From the NCBI GenBank assembly GCA_030704615.1, contig CM060731.1, positions 85,108,756 through 85,172,755 of the forward strand: a DNA stretch of 64,000 bases. Reading direction: 5' to 3'. Source of the DNA: Takakia lepidozioides (taxonomy: Eukaryota > Streptophyta > Takakiopsida > Takakiales > Takakiaceae). The notes under the pieces were generated by a model. That model was given only the letters and a program-made list of their open reading frames with translations, searched no databases and was not told the DNA's origin. This document shows positions 11,291-22,875 of this stretch, in pieces (positions within the stretch are counted from its first letter, which is position 1; the number at the start of each line of letters is the position of its first letter). Both the position numbers and the translations under genes were made by a program.

Positions 11291-12013
11291 TGTCGCGGCC
11301 CTTTGCCTTGAGGGCAGGGGGTCGGGACACATGAGGGGCTGCCCCTGTGGTGGGGGCAGCGGCAGCGATAGGTATGGGGGGCTGAAGCACCCTTGAGTGC
11401 CCAAGGCACTCAAGGAGGCGGAGGTGCTCACTAGGTGGAGCCCCGCACACCGGGTTGCGGTGGGGTGGCTCCACAAGGGGTGGTGGTAGCTTAGCGGGAC
11501 TTAGTGGGGGTGGCATAGGACTCACCATGGGGGCGGAGACCTCGTGGTGGGAGTCGTGGGGAGTCTTGGGACTCATCACGGTCCATAGGGGCCGTGGTGA
11601 GTGGGCCAAGACTCACCGCGACTCATCACCGGGAGTCGGGGGTTTTCGTGGTGGTTCGCCATAAAATGCATGGCTGGTTATGAAACCCCCGCGGACAGCT
11701 ACAGAAGTATATATAGGGAGTAGTAACCCCGAGAACGGTGCAAGCCCGTTGGTGACCAAAAACTAGTGAGTAAGCGAGCGAGCCGGAAAGCGACCAAAGA
11801 GTGGGGAGCTGTTCCGGACTGCCATCTACCAAAGGGAATTCCACTAGTCCCAAATAGGTGGAGGGTTTAGTGGGAAGCGAAGGGGGACCGTTATGTCCCG
11901 GTGAGCAGCCGAAGCTCCAAGTTGGCCCGGCGGCCAGGTTGGGAGTCAGGCGCGCGCATCAAAGCGAGTAACTATGACGTGAAGGGGAGCTTACCGAAGG
12001 GAGGTGCGCGACA
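11291..12013 (+). repeat. 3' LTR of the chromovirus
   Basis: This is the partner of the 5' LTR, with the same TG/CA ends, followed by the CCGTG target duplication. Confidence 0.95.
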
Positions 12014-13400
12014 CCGTGGTACCACTCCCACGAGCCTTCACGGCCCGCCATCCCCACGATCTGGTCACCGTGCCCACCCGTTGTGTCCGCACCACAGCTT
12101 CCAACGGTCACGGTCAGCAGTCACGGCCCATCACGGCCACTATTCCCTGCGTTCCCTGGAACTCCCAACGAGTTCCCATGCGTTCCCGGGCGTTCCCGAG
12201 CTGGGGTTTGCTCCTGCACCTGCTGCCGATGAGCTATGGCTTCTGCGGAGCCATCAACCCCGTCGCCCTGCACTCCTGAGCTCTCACGGCCCACTAGAAG
12301 CGCCCCCAACACAACAAGCAAGCTATATGCTGCCCAACAAGCTCCATTTCTTCATGAAGCTCACAAAAACGAATCTGAAAATACACACCTTTACAAACTT
12401 GGAGCACCTACAGTTCTACTGCACATTCCCTAGCTCTAGGACGCCTTGTTGCTGCCCTTCCAGCCCCCCGCTCTTGCCACTCCAAGAGCCCTTACACTGT
12501 TGAGTTTCAGATTGAAACTCCAACTCAGCACATGTTTCACAAGTGCACTGATTTGCACACAAGAGGGACCTGCCCCCTCTCTTCACTCATACCTCTTCAT
12601 GAGTTTGGAGTTGAAGCTCCTAACGGGCTGCGATGCATCCCCTCGCAGCTCCACTATTCGGCTGCTCCTCATCTACCCGCAACAACTAGTTTCGGGCAGA
12701 AATACCTGGAGCTGATCATATCATCTCCAACCTGCAACACGCTAGTTTCCCATGCGCAGCCCACATTTCTGCAGCTCCTTAACTCGGCCTGCAGCTGAAG
12801 AAGATGACCACCAGTTCGCCCACTCGTGGCCAACATCTCCTCCGCTTCACACTAGAAGCCCAAACTTGGTTGCCATAGCGTTGAGCTATGCAACGCCGCT
12901 CTTCAACATAGGCTACCCGCCTCTCTATCCATGGCAAACCTGCAATCTGTTTGCCTTTGCACTCTATCCGCTTTGGATAGGCTCATGCACGGCTCCCTGC
13001 ACTCTAGGCTGAACCGCTTCTCATGATCTGAAAACACAAGTGCTACAACTAACTCGAACCTGGCACTCATAGACTCGAGCTGATCTTTCTCGAGTGATAA
13101 AGAAAGGAATAATACAAGCATACAAGCTCTCTCAAACTCACACACTTGCACATGAAAACATCACTCTTATATTAAGTCGAGCCAAGTGCACCCCACACCA
13201 TGGGGAATCCACACTACAGCGCCATAGCTAGACGCGATGATTCTCAACTCGAGAAAGATGAGCCCACCGCGATCTGCCGTGAAGATACCAACGCCAGGTG
13301 CCCAAACATGTATTGGTCCCTGGATTGATACTTGGGTCAATCCCAAATGTCAATATATAAAAGCTAGTTATTTCCTAGCTAACTTCACACTAGTGGTAAA
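12014..13400. repeat. Left inverted arm around the RT element
   Basis: From about 13130 to 13400 the sequence is a clear reverse-complement match to 18355-18720, estimated by eye at about 85%. Shared landmarks are the ACCACTAGTGTGAA boundary word, a block around CATTTGGGATTG, the phrase GTGTGGATTCCCCATGG, and the CTCGAGAAAGATGAGC words. Outward of this the two arms share only looser wording (CTTCAAGCTTGAAG-like phrases). The arm probably extends left of the inserted chromovirus to about 4950. Open frames here are short and unconserved; no gene is called. Confidence 0.7.
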
Positions 13401-13404
13401 ATAA

Positions 13405-13500
13405 CTTGACAAATTTTTTCAAGGATGGAAGTTGGGACAACAATTCCATAAACCCAGTGTCCAGAGGGAGAGAGAGGGAGAGAGAGGGAGAGGGAGAGTT
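13405..13500 (+). repeat. Short inner inverted repeat with GA-rich tract
   Basis: The phrase AAGTTGGGACAACAATTCC followed by an (AGAGAGGG)n tract is the reverse complement of 15860-15930. The two copies bracket the reverse-transcriptase gene. Confidence 0.75.
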
Positions 13501-13658
13501 TTGTTTCCTGATCTCTCCCTCTCACTCCTTCTCTCTGTCCCTCTCCTCCCTTGGGATATGTTCATATGCTCTATCCCAACAAAGGAATGGAATGGGTCAA
13601 TGTCAAAGGTCTCATCAAAGAAGCTTTGGAATTTTTTGAACAGCCTGGTTAATGTCTA

Positions 13659-15625
13659 TTGCTTGATGATGTTGTGTTTGGATGGACTTATCACAAGCAG
13701 TGCAATCTGGAATACTACCAACCTGCTTCCGTCTTCCGTAACTTCAGTTTCTCACAGGATTTGACACCCAATCATCCATGTCTATGTGAGAGCACCAATA
13801 GATTTAAAAAGTTTTGCGACAGTGATACACTGGCAGAATTCCACATGCCTGGTGACTCTCACACTCTACATGTACGGACAATGGACCTCACCATTATCCG
13901 ACACCATGGTTTGAGGAAGCTATTTGGGCTAGGTATGAATCATATCCCTTTGAGAAAAACTCTACTGAAAGAGATAGTAGAGGAGGTATCTCTAGCTTTT
14001 TGGAAAACATGTGAAATATTGGATGTATCAGAATCTGATCCCTGGGTATCTGAATGCCATGAATGGCTCAAGCAAACCTGCTGGGACAGATTAAAGAAAA
14101 AAACATACAAGGGAATTTTCTCACAACACGAGAAAAATCCCCTTGAGATGGCGGATGCCCAAGACGAACTAGCTTGGCTTCGAAGTCATCTGTATATGTC
14201 AGGCTTGGACAAAGCTAACAATAATGTTTGTTTCATGTGTGTGAAGCATATCAGAACACAAGCCTTTCACAGGCTGATGGGTAAGGACTTTAAGCCATGC
14301 ATCCAAAATGAGGTATGGACTCCACCCACAGAAATCAGGGATTCCTTGACTAATGATTTAGAAAGGACGATTCCTGAACTGTCCACTGAAATCTCTGCTC
14401 TACCATACATCATGGGGATCTATAAACTACACAAGAAAAAATACCGGTGGATCACTAATGCCCACAAATGTATTTTTAGTGGGCTAGCAAGTTTACTTAC
14501 TTGTGCCACTATGACTCTTTTGCCGCTTGTGAAAGAGTGGGTAAAAATGAAGCTGGACACCTATGAAAAATTTCTTTAAGTCTCTACGTCTATGTACTGG
14601 ATTATAGACAATACTATGGACTTTACCCTGAATTTACGTGACAAGATACATAGCATATTTGTGGCTGTCATCACCCAATGCTATGAGAATATACCCTTAT
14701 CAGGAGAAGATAACCTAGGTGCAGCCATTGCTTATGTGATTAAAATTGCCTTTAAGCAATATCACGCATCTCGACCTAGGTCCCAGCATGTTTTATGGAT
14801 CCAAACAAATGAAGGAAAATTTGGGAAGTGTAGGTGGGGACCTACTTCCCCTAAACCTGGCAGTTGGATTGAGCTGTCTGAAGCAAGGTTGCTCGAGCTC
14901 CACGGCTGGTTGATGTCCCATTGCTTTGTTGCTTTAGGGGACCGGGTATGACAGCAAATATCAGGTATCCCTATGGGCTTTTCTTGTTCACCTTTATGGT
15001 GCAATTTTTTTTTTTATCCTATGAAATCCGGTTCATTTTAAGATTGGCTACACTCGGGGAATCACAACTGATGGCCAAGTTCGAATCAGCTTTCCGTTAC
15101 ATTGATGACATATGCTGGCTTAATGCAGGAAATGCTCTAATGTTTCTGAATCCCTCAGCTGATCGTAGTAGTTCCAACCCATGGTGGATATATCCTTTGA
15201 ATGTGGTCGAAATTAAGCCTGAAATATTGAGAACCAAATCTGAGTCTCAAGATGAAGGCCTGGAAGCTTGTTTTATGAACATCCAATTATCAGTTGTGAA
15301 TGAGGAGACAGGTGAATTCCACGTCCAGAAATATGACAAGAGAAGGGCTCTCCCTTTCTCATATACCCAATACATTCAGTTCAGGTCAAACCGACCAGTG
15401 AACCAATCATACAATGTGGTGATATCTCAGGCTGTACCCATGTTATATATTTCCAGTACTGTTCAATCTGCCTAGAAAGAGTGTGGGATTCTGATTGACA
15501 CCTTAGGAAAAAATGGCTTCAAAACGGACAAGTTGTTACGAATATTACTAAGGCTCCTTGAAGAAGGAACTTTTCCTGGTATACACTTCCAGATTGCTGA
15601 TATGGTTAACATGCTCAGAGGTAAG
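13659..15625 (+). pseudogene. Reverse transcriptase, Penelope-like by motif order (degenerate)
   Basis: The reading frame runs from 13659 through several lesions. The N-terminal part has a DKANNNV motif and the phrase YIMGIYKLHKKKYRW, resembling the fingers region of Penelope-like reverse transcriptases (DKG and YGLPKLHK-type motifs). Next come QCYENIPL (block A), GIPMGFSCSPLWCN (block B) and FRYIDDICW (catalytic YIDD, block C), then a thumb-like segment. In-frame stops occur at 14577-14579, 14948-14950 and 15473-15475, and a frame change falls in the poly-T tract near 15005-15015. No GIY-YIG endonuclease is visible. The Penelope-like label is inference; a divergent non-LTR RT is possible. 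A second, 5'-partial copy is at 41545-42342. Confidence 0.65.
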
Positions 15626-15689
15626 CACTATCTTTATCAACCTAAATGATTTCAAAGATTGATTTCATTTTGCTTGTTCTAAATCACCC

Positions 15690-16550
15690 AGCTTGACTAA
15701 GGGTAGCCTGATAATCCTTTACGGGACATCTTCCGAAGGATTGGCCTAGGAGCAGGGAGAGATTACCCTTTTGGAGAGGAGTCTGGTATGCATTCCCTTA
15801 CGGGGTGAGTGCATACCACACTCACTCCGTAAGGGCCTGCCATACCAGGGGTTGGATGGTGGGATTCCCTCTCTCTCCCTCTCTCTCCCTCTGGAAACTG
15901 GGTTTATGGAATTGTTGTCCCGACTTCCATTTTTGAAAAATTTGAAAAATTTGGGTTGCAGGGAATTTTAGATGTTTTTCATCCTGAATACATTTCTTTT
16001 TTCCTAGTGAAACATTTCTTCACTAATACATGTGAGGTTTTGCTTCATCCGGACATCAACCCGGAATATACTGATTTGCAAAACTCCCGTCAGTATTTAT
16101 TTTTTCAATCCAACCTGGATGAAAAAAGGACTTCATCTGACAGGACCTAAATACGGGACAAGACAGGTATACATTTTTTTTTTTTAAAAACCCCGATGTT
16201 TTTCATCTAACCTAGATGAAAAACGGACTACATTCGTCGAGTTCAAGACAGGATGAAAACACGATGTTTTTCATCTTCCGCGAATGAGAAACGGACAACG
16301 TCCGTCGGGCGTACAGGCTGGCGGATGTTTTTCATCCTAAGAATGATGAATGACGAGCCAGACAAGGAAAACCCTGCGCAACCCTAATGTCTTTCTTTTT
16401 GCGCTGCAAGAGTGCGCGCGATGGCGGCTTAGAGGGAATGATGGTGCTCGTGCTGCAGATATCATGAGCTGCCAATCCCTGAGTGTTTATGGCTCCTGTG
16501 AGCGCTGCCTATGCGGGCTCTTTAAGGCGATGGCGGTGGCTTAGAGATGA
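15690..16550 (+). repeat. Repeat R1, copy B
   Basis: This is the forward copy of the R1 module. It contains the conserved hairpin at 15795-15835, the GA/CT-rich tract at 15868-15892, the GATGTTTTTCATC words, and a further 200 bp (16350-16550) shared with 40740-40925. It directly follows the RT gene. Confidence 0.8.
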
Positions 16551-16559
16551 GGGGATTCA

Positions 16560-16920
16560 CTATCTCATTTGTCTGTTTTTTTGCTGCACAAGGGAACCAC
16601 GGCAGTGATGGCGGAGGTACCACCTGCCTGCTTATGAAGTTTCCCTAGGAGCCCTCCTCTGGATCTTTGATGAATGGCGGCGTCTTGGTAGAACAAGGAA
16701 GTCTCTCTCTCCCTCCCTTTATAAACCCTACCTTTTGAGACCAAGCTCTTTTTTCTTGTGCTTGGCAAGACGTTGCTTTGGTTAAGGTAGCAGTGCTGTG
16801 GTGTTGGCGGAGACCTCCCTGCACGGTTAGGCTTGTGGAGAGATGGCGACCCTCCCCCAAACAGTAAAAAAGGTTTTTTTTTTTTCTGTTTGTTTTGCTT
16901 CCCTGCTTTCTTTGGCATTC
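16560..16920 (+). repeat. Segment shared with 42385-42720
   Basis: The segment beginning GCTGCACAAGGGAACCACGG and ending near the TTTTCTGTTTGT tract is repeated almost verbatim at 42395-42720. It has no coding signal that I trust. It seems to be a further non-coding part of the R1/RT element family. Confidence 0.75.
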
Positions 16921-17757
16921 TCTGCGCTTAGATTCAATTGTATTTGACCTCGATAGCAAGTGTGGAAGCCTGCTACTCACCTCGTGCATCCTCACTAACT
17001 CACAATGCGTTGTGGTTGTTTTTGGGACGGGCACAGGTGATGGCTTCCACTTAATATACTGATGTCTAGGTGCTGCTGGATGCCAAGTGGGATTGCAGAG
17101 CTGGGGAAGGAATCGCTTGCCATGGACTCATCTTAAAATGTTGAAAAACTAAACTACTTTATGGTTTTTCTTGATCCTACCTCTTTCCTTCCTTTATTTA
17201 TGAAGAACAAGTGTAATGCTTTCTACGATGGGCTATTTCGGCCCAGCCAGTGGAAGACCTCTGCTTTGTTGTGACAGCCGGGTTTATGATGGCTTATGTG
17301 AGAGACACACGTCTGTTTTCCAGGCCCTAGTTTGCTTTGCTTACCTTATGGTAGTTGGAAACAAAATGAGAGGCTGCAAGGAACTGTTTGCTGCAGCTAC
17401 TCTACTTGAAGAAAAGTGTAATGCTTTCTACGATAGGCTATTTCGGCCCAGCCAGTGGAAGACCTCTGCTTTGATGACCATTTGACCTGCACCACATCAA
17501 GGCCAAGATATGGCCAAGTACCCGCCATCCCACCCAGACCTCTGAATGTGTATCATGATCATGAATGATGGTCAACCAGCATCAGTGGCATACTCTTTGG
17601 GTTATGAATAATACTGACATGAACACATTACTGTGCATGGATGTAATTCTGGATTTTCTAAGCTTGATGATTGATGGATGGTGCCACTGTTAAGTGGCTG
17701 ATATTTCTGATTATTCTTTCATGACAACGACCCTAGGGGTCCTGTCTTTGTCTTGAC
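16921..17757 (+). repeat. Internal duplication and repeat R2 copy 1
   Basis: A phrase around GTAATGCTTTCTACGAT is duplicated at 17214-17275 and 17416-17476. From 17480 to 17780 lies repeat R2 (marked by CATACTCTTTGGGTTATG and ending ACATGACAAAAAGTATCTTCCC), also present at 40980-41285 and 59260-59460. No gene is seen. Confidence 0.75.
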
Positions 17758-18382
17758 ATGACAAAAAGTATCTTCCCTCTATCTCCCTCTCTTTTAAGCT
17801 CCCGACGAGATGAGTTTAAGGTCAGATGGTGGTGTCAGCTGCAGCATATGTCCAACACCAGATCTCCTAAGTTAATCGACTTTATATCTTGGAAACAGGA
17901 CCGCCCACTTACTGTCAAACAGGCTAAGTCCTGGCAGAAGACAATAGAAGATATTCTCAAGGACTTGGACCTGGAACCGCAAGTCTTCACCCTGCTGGAT
18001 AAATCTGACTTAGAGGCTGTAGTGTCCAACCATGTCTATTGCCATGAGATTGTCTGATGAAAATGAAGTTAGGCAAAAAACTTCCCTGAACTTGTTTCCA
18101 GCCTATGACATGGGGGAAGACATCTTGGATGACCTCAAGGATCTACCCACTCTCGGCACTAGACTGAAATTTAATCTTGGGGCAGGAAGCCTTCCTTTGA
18201 TAAGCAAACAGAAGCAAAGAGGATCGGGAGAGTGCAATTGCCCGTTGTGTGGGCAACCTGAAGACATTATTCATTTTCTGATACACTGTCCGGGGTTCTC
18301 TCACCAAAGAGACGCTCTCTTCAAATCTATCAAGGGAATTGTGCATATACCTCTGTGTCAAGTTATTTTACCACTAGTGTGA
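17758..18382 (+). pseudogene. C-terminal retroelement fragment with CCHC (zf-RVT-like) motif
   Basis: Two overlapping frames (17758-18057 and 18032-18382) give a short helical region and then CPLCGQPEDIIHFLIHCP followed by R-D-A-L-F. This C-x2-C-x(n)-H-x4-C pattern closes many non-LTR retrotransposon proteins. The upstream frame shift near 18040 breaks it. It immediately follows R2; at 59940-60110 a similar EEHFFHCP fragment also follows an R2 copy, suggesting that R2 and this domain belong to one element. It ends at the boundary of the right inverted arm. Confidence 0.55.
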
Positions 18383-20155
18383 AACTAGCTAGGAAATAGC
18401 TAGCTTTTACATATTGACATTTGGGATTGGCCCAAGTGTCAATCCAGGGGTCAAGGCAGATTTAGGCCCTGGAGTGGTTATCTTCACGGCAAGCGCGGGA
18501 GGCTCATCTTTCTCAAGTTGAGCCTCACCGCGCCTAGCTATGGCGCCGTAGTGTGGATTCCCCATGGCGTGGGGTGCACTTGGCTTGACTTGTATTTGAG
18601 TGATGAGGTTAAATATGCATGAGTTTATGCTTCAGCTTTGTGAGCTCGCATGAGCTTGTGCTTGTATTCTTCCTCTTTATCACTCGAGAAAGATGAGCTC
18701 GTATCTATGTGTGCTAGATACGAGTTAGTTGTAGCACTTGTGGTTTTTGCTTGAGAATGAGCGAAACCAAGTTGTTATGCAAGGAGCACCGTGGAGCTCT
18801 TGGTTGTTAGAAGCGGAGGCGATGTGGGTTACGAGGTGGTAAACCTTGGCATTCGATCTTCAGCTTCAGAGATGAAAGCACCATACTGTAGGTAATTCCA
18901 GAGCACCTTGATGGTTTCAGATTGTGTACATGCATGAGCAAGCACGATTGGGAAGAGGACCAGTCAAGAGCAGGTTATAGTGGCTTTGGTGGCAAAGCTG
19001 AGAACTGGACTTGGGAATGCGAGCTGTCATTGTGTGAAGGATTGCAAGACCAAGCGAAAGGGCTGATTTGGCTTGGGGCAAATCAGTGCACTTTGTGGAG
19101 TATGGTGAGATTGGGTTTCAATCTCGAGCTTCAGCATTGAGAGGGCTCTTGTCATGGCGAGAGCAGGGCTGGAACAGGAGCTAAGAGGTGCGGCAAGGCC
19201 ATGGAATGTGCACCTAGGGTTACAGAGCTTGGAAGAAGAGCTCTTGCACCACAAGAGAAGTGTCTTGTGGCTGGAAATGTAAGCCTTAGGGTTTCAGGAG
19301 CTTGGCAAAGGCTATGGAGTGCTTAGTCTTGTCTTAGAGAGCATCAAGGAGCCAAGGAGCCAAGATAGGGGCTGATATCTCTTGTGTGAAGAGGTTGCAT
19401 GTGTGGAGCATGTATTCAGCTCATTGAAGCTTCCATCTTCAAGCTTGGAGGGCAAGCAAGAAAGAGGGAAGGGCTGACTTCCCTTATGTGAGGGCAATGC
19501 ATGTGTGGAGCATGCTATCAGCCTGGTGAAGGCTTGCACTTTCAGGTGTGGAGTGCAAGAAAGGAAGGAAGGGGCTGGTTTCCCTGTAGGGCATGTGGAG
19601 CATGCTTTCAGCATGCTGAAGCTTGTATTTTCAGGTTTGTGGGTGCAAGAAATGAAGCAAAGGAGCTGATTCTTTTATGGTGAGAGTGGGGCATGTGTGG
19701 AGCATGCCTTCAGCCCATTGAGGCTCTTGTTTTCAAGCTTTAGAGAGCTAGAACGGAAGGTCTAGGGCTGGTTTCCACTTGGAGTGAAAGAAAAGCACTT
19801 GTAGGGCCTATGTGAGTTGGGGTTTCAACTTCAAGCTTGAAGGGAGCGCAACTCTTGAAGCAGCAGGTGTAGGGGGCTGGAAGAGGCTCTAAGACAGATG
19901 CTATGGCCAAGGAGAGTGCTTGAATGAGTGCTCACAAGGGCTGGGAACCAGCAAGGCTTGGTTGTTTGTCATTGAGTTTAGTGGCGTGTTTGGGTAGGCT
20001 AAGTGAGAAAGAAGGCTTGGTTTGTGGCAACCACCTCATGGCTTAGGGCTACTATGGTGGTGTGTGGGAGCCGAAAGAGCAAGGATACCTTGCTGATTTC
20101 ATCACAGCCACCATAGCTCGGTGGAAAGAAGCCTAGAGTCCAAGAGACACAAACC
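18355..20155. repeat. Right inverted arm
   Basis: 18355-18720 pairs with 13400-13130 as an inverted repeat. Farther out the arm holds irregular ~110-bp internal repeats (GAGCATG-type words, CTTCAAGCTT phrases). No gene is supported; ORFs here are short and not conserved between the arms. Confidence 0.65.
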
Positions 20156-20199
20156 CTAGCTTGGCGTGGCTAAACCCCTTGGAGAAATGGCTAAACTGC

Positions 20200-21340
20200 C
20201 AGAGCGGCCATGTGTGGGGCTGTGACAGGCTGTGGCAAGCTGTGACGGGCTTGTCAGGCTGTGGCGAGCTGTGACGGGCTGTGACGGGCTGTGACACGCC
20301 GTGGCAAGCTGTGACAGGCTGTGATGGGCTGTGACAGGCTGTGCCCTGTGCCCTGTGGGGCTGTGACGGGCTGTGTCAGGCTGTGACAGGCTGTGCCCAG
20401 TGGCCTTTTGGGGCTGTGACGGGCTGTGCGGGGCTGTGACAGGCTGTGCCCTCAGGCCTGTGGGGCTGTGACGGGCTGTGACAGGCTGTGCCCATGGCCT
20501 TTGGGGCTGTGATGGGCTGTGAGGGGCTGTGACAGGCCGTGCCTGAGGCCTTTGAGGCTGTGATGGGCTGTGATGGGCTGTGATAGGCTGTGCCCTGTGC
20601 CCTGTGGGGCTGTGACGGGCTGTGTCAGGCTGTGACAGGCTGTGCCCAGTGGCCTTTGGGGCTGTGACGGGCTGTGCGGGGCTGTGACAGGCTGTGCCCT
20701 GAGGCCTGTGGGGCTGTGACGGGCTGTGACAGGCTGTGCCCATGGCCTTTGGGGCTGTGATGGGCTGTGAGGGGCTGTGACAGGCCGTGCCTGAGGCCTT
20801 TGGCGGCTGTGACGGGCTGTGACAGGCTGTGGCAAGCTGTGACAGGCTGTGATGGGCTGTGACAGGCTGTGCCCTGTGCCCTGTGGGGCTGTGATGGGCT
20901 GTGATGGGCTGTGACAGGCTGTGCCCTGTGCCCTGTGGGGCTGTGCGGGGCTGTGACAGGCTGTGCCCTGAGGCCTGTGGGTGACGGGCTGTGACAGGCT
21001 GTGCCCATGGCCTTTGGGGCTGTGATGGGCTGTGAGGGGCTGTGACAGGCCGTGCCTGAGGCCTTTGCGGCTGTGACGGGCTGTGAGGGGCTGTGACAGG
21101 CCATGCCCATGGCCTTTGGGGCTGTGACGGGCTGTGAGGGGCTGTGATAGGCCGTGCCCGAGGCCTTTGGGGCTGTGACGGGCTGAGAGGGGCTGTGACA
21201 GGCCGTGCCTGAGGCCTTTGGGTTGTGACGGGCTGTGAGGGGCTGTGACAGGCTGTGCCTGAGGCCTTTGAGGCTGTGACGAGCTGTGAGGGGCTGTGAC
21301 AGGCTGTGCCCATTGGCCTGTGGGACTGTGACGGCTGTGA
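20200..21340. repeat. GCTGTGACGG minisatellite with higher-order units
   Basis: About 1.1 kb is built from a 10-bp word GCTGTGACGG and variants (GCTGTGACAG, GCTGTGATGG, GCTGTGAGGG). These are grouped into units of roughly 50-60 bp separated by CCTGAGGCCTTTGGG or CCCTGTGCCCTGTGG. The minus strand lacks stops in this repeat, which creates ORFs of up to 385 codons rich in S, P, Q, H and T in more than one frame. I do not consider them coding. A smaller related array is at 38050-38290. Confidence 0.9.
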
Positions 21341-21620
21341 CCAGTGAGCTGTGTGGGCCTGTGCTGGTCTGTGGTGGCCCGTGTTGACCTGTGGATGGCC
21401 TGTGCTGACTCGTGAGGCACTGGTGGACTAAGGACTGGCATGTGGTCTGGAAGGCCGAATTTTGAAGCTCGTGGAGGGCGGTTTGAGGAGTATCTTCATG
21501 ATATTCCCATGGTCATGCAAGTTCAGGTGTAGGCTATGTTAGGAACTTAGTATTCCAACCATAAGCCGCAACAGGTTCTCTACCCGGTTACCTTGTGGAG
21601 AGGGGGTTAGGGACATGTTC
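21341..21620. other. No supported feature
   Basis: This is a transition from the minisatellite to the retroelement remnant. No LTR or primer site was recognised here. Confidence 0.4.
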
Positions 21621-22600
21621 ATGACCGGTTGAGTGTCAACACGGAGGTGCCACTAGTTGCTGGGGACAGTGCCGGTTCGAGCACTAGCGATACTAGTGGG
21701 TACACGAGACGAGGTGTGCGGTTTAGGCCACCTTCACCTCCTGTGTCTTCCACGGAAGGTTCTGATTCGGATTGTGAATCAGGAGGGCTCATACCGGCGG
21801 TGCAAGTTGTTTTCTTTGCCATTATTGTGGGACACAATGGAGGAGATGTATGGAGCTACCAAGGGGCCACGAAGGTACTCTGGGGCGGTGGGCACCATTG
21901 AGTTGGATGATTTTATCCAAGAGTTTGATAGTTGGTGTGATTTGCAGCAAATGCGCAATCCACAACTATTTACGCCGTTCATGGCATGGAAAGGGCTGTT
22001 TCAGCACCTTGAGGGGCCGCCTATGGATGATTACCATGAGTTCAGGCGGGGGCATGAGGTTGAGATCGAGGAGTGGAGGATGTACTGGTCACCCGACTAT
22101 GTCTCCATCACTAGGGGCACTAGAGCCACGAGGGCAGTGGCTACACCTGCCGCTGCACCGGCAGCTTCAGCAAGCAGCAGTTGAACTGGTGGTACAGTAG
22201 CTACGACGTCCACCCAAGCCACTACCGCACCAGCACTAGCACCCGTGCCTGCCTTCAACCCTGTGTGGAGTTCTTCGAAGAGTTGAAGGGAACTACCCAA
22301 GGGTGAGGACAGAGAAGTTGGCGAGCTTGCAAGAGTTCCAACGGAAGCCGACCGAGAGCTTGAGGGAGGCTTTCACTCGCATGAGGCGCTTGATAAATGT
22401 AACCCAAGGGGTTACGGAAGCTCAGCAGTCCAATTCTGGTATGGGATATTGGACAATGAGCTGAGGAGAAAGGGTGCGGGATGCAACTCTCCTACAAGCG
22501 GCCCAACCCACCCTAGCAAATGTGTTTTTGCTGGCAAGCGGATAGAGCTCAACATGGTGAGGAACGAGTGGTCATGGTGGGATTTGCTAATGAGACACCA
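21620..22600 (+). pseudogene. Gag remnant of a Ty3-like element
   Basis: A plausible N-terminus at 21629 (MSVNTEVPL, then Ser/Pro-rich) continues through frame changes into a capsid-like region (IELDDFIQEFDSWCD, PFMAWKGLFQHLEG). A second part lies around 22260-22600 (FFEELKG, then words like LREAFTRMRRLINV). The pattern matches the Retrotrans_gag fold in spirit: helices with Phe/Trp and a Leu-rich close. Frameshifts occur about every 100-300 bp. It heads a run of remnants (zinc knuckles, protease, methyltransferase) on the same strand. Confidence 0.55.
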
Positions 22601-22734
22601 CGGGGTAGTATGCTCCTAGCCAACCACTACCTCAACGTGCTCAAGGCAACAAGGGGGCTCAGGTGAAGCTCAGGGAAGGCAGAGAGGACCTCAAATGCAG
22701 GCTCTCCTTCATTTGCTGGCCAACAACGGGCGGA

Positions 22735-22875
22735 TGTGGTGTGCTGGACATGTGGAGGACCCCATGTCAAGAAGATTGCCCCGAGGGAGGCAAAGGGTCG
22801 GCACATGCACAGCCTGCACAGTTGCAGTGTGGGCATTGTGGCAAGCACCGGCATGGAGAGGCCCAGTGTTATAGT
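22735..22875 (+). pseudogene. Two CCHC zinc knuckles
   Basis: CWTCGGPHVKK (22746 onward, its final Cys lost by a one-base indel) is followed by a canonical knuckle CGHCGKHRHGEAQC near 22823-22864. Paired knuckles are typical of nucleocapsid domains that bind the genomic RNA. Confidence 0.65.

Larger units (their letters stand above)
5048..12013 (+). mobile_element. Ty3/gypsy chromovirus LTR retrotransposon, near complete
   Basis: Two LTRs of about 724 bp (5048-5771 and 11291-12013) begin TGTCG and end CGACA. I count roughly a dozen differences between them, i.e. about 98% identity, so the insertion is fairly young. The flanks carry a perfect 5-bp target duplication CCGTG (5043-5047 and 12014-12018). 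A primer-binding site follows the 5' LTR. The order gag, zinc knuckle, protease, reverse transcriptase, RNase H, integrase, chromodomain is that of plant chromoviruses. The coding region has several frameshifts, so this copy is unlikely to be autonomous. A 900-bp non-coding stretch lies between pol and the 3' LTR. A solo LTR of the same family sits at 48859-49584. Confidence 0.96.

Noticed and set aside
2300-16350. Hammerhead ribozyme in repeat R1, expected for Penelope-like elements
   Set aside because: I looked for a CTGATGA...GAAA core in R1 on both strands and did not find a convincing one by eye.
20156-21441. 385- and 329-codon minus-strand ORFs rich in HSPSQP
   Set aside because: Overlapping frames are open together and simply reflect a stop-free minisatellite. 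There is no start context or unique domain.
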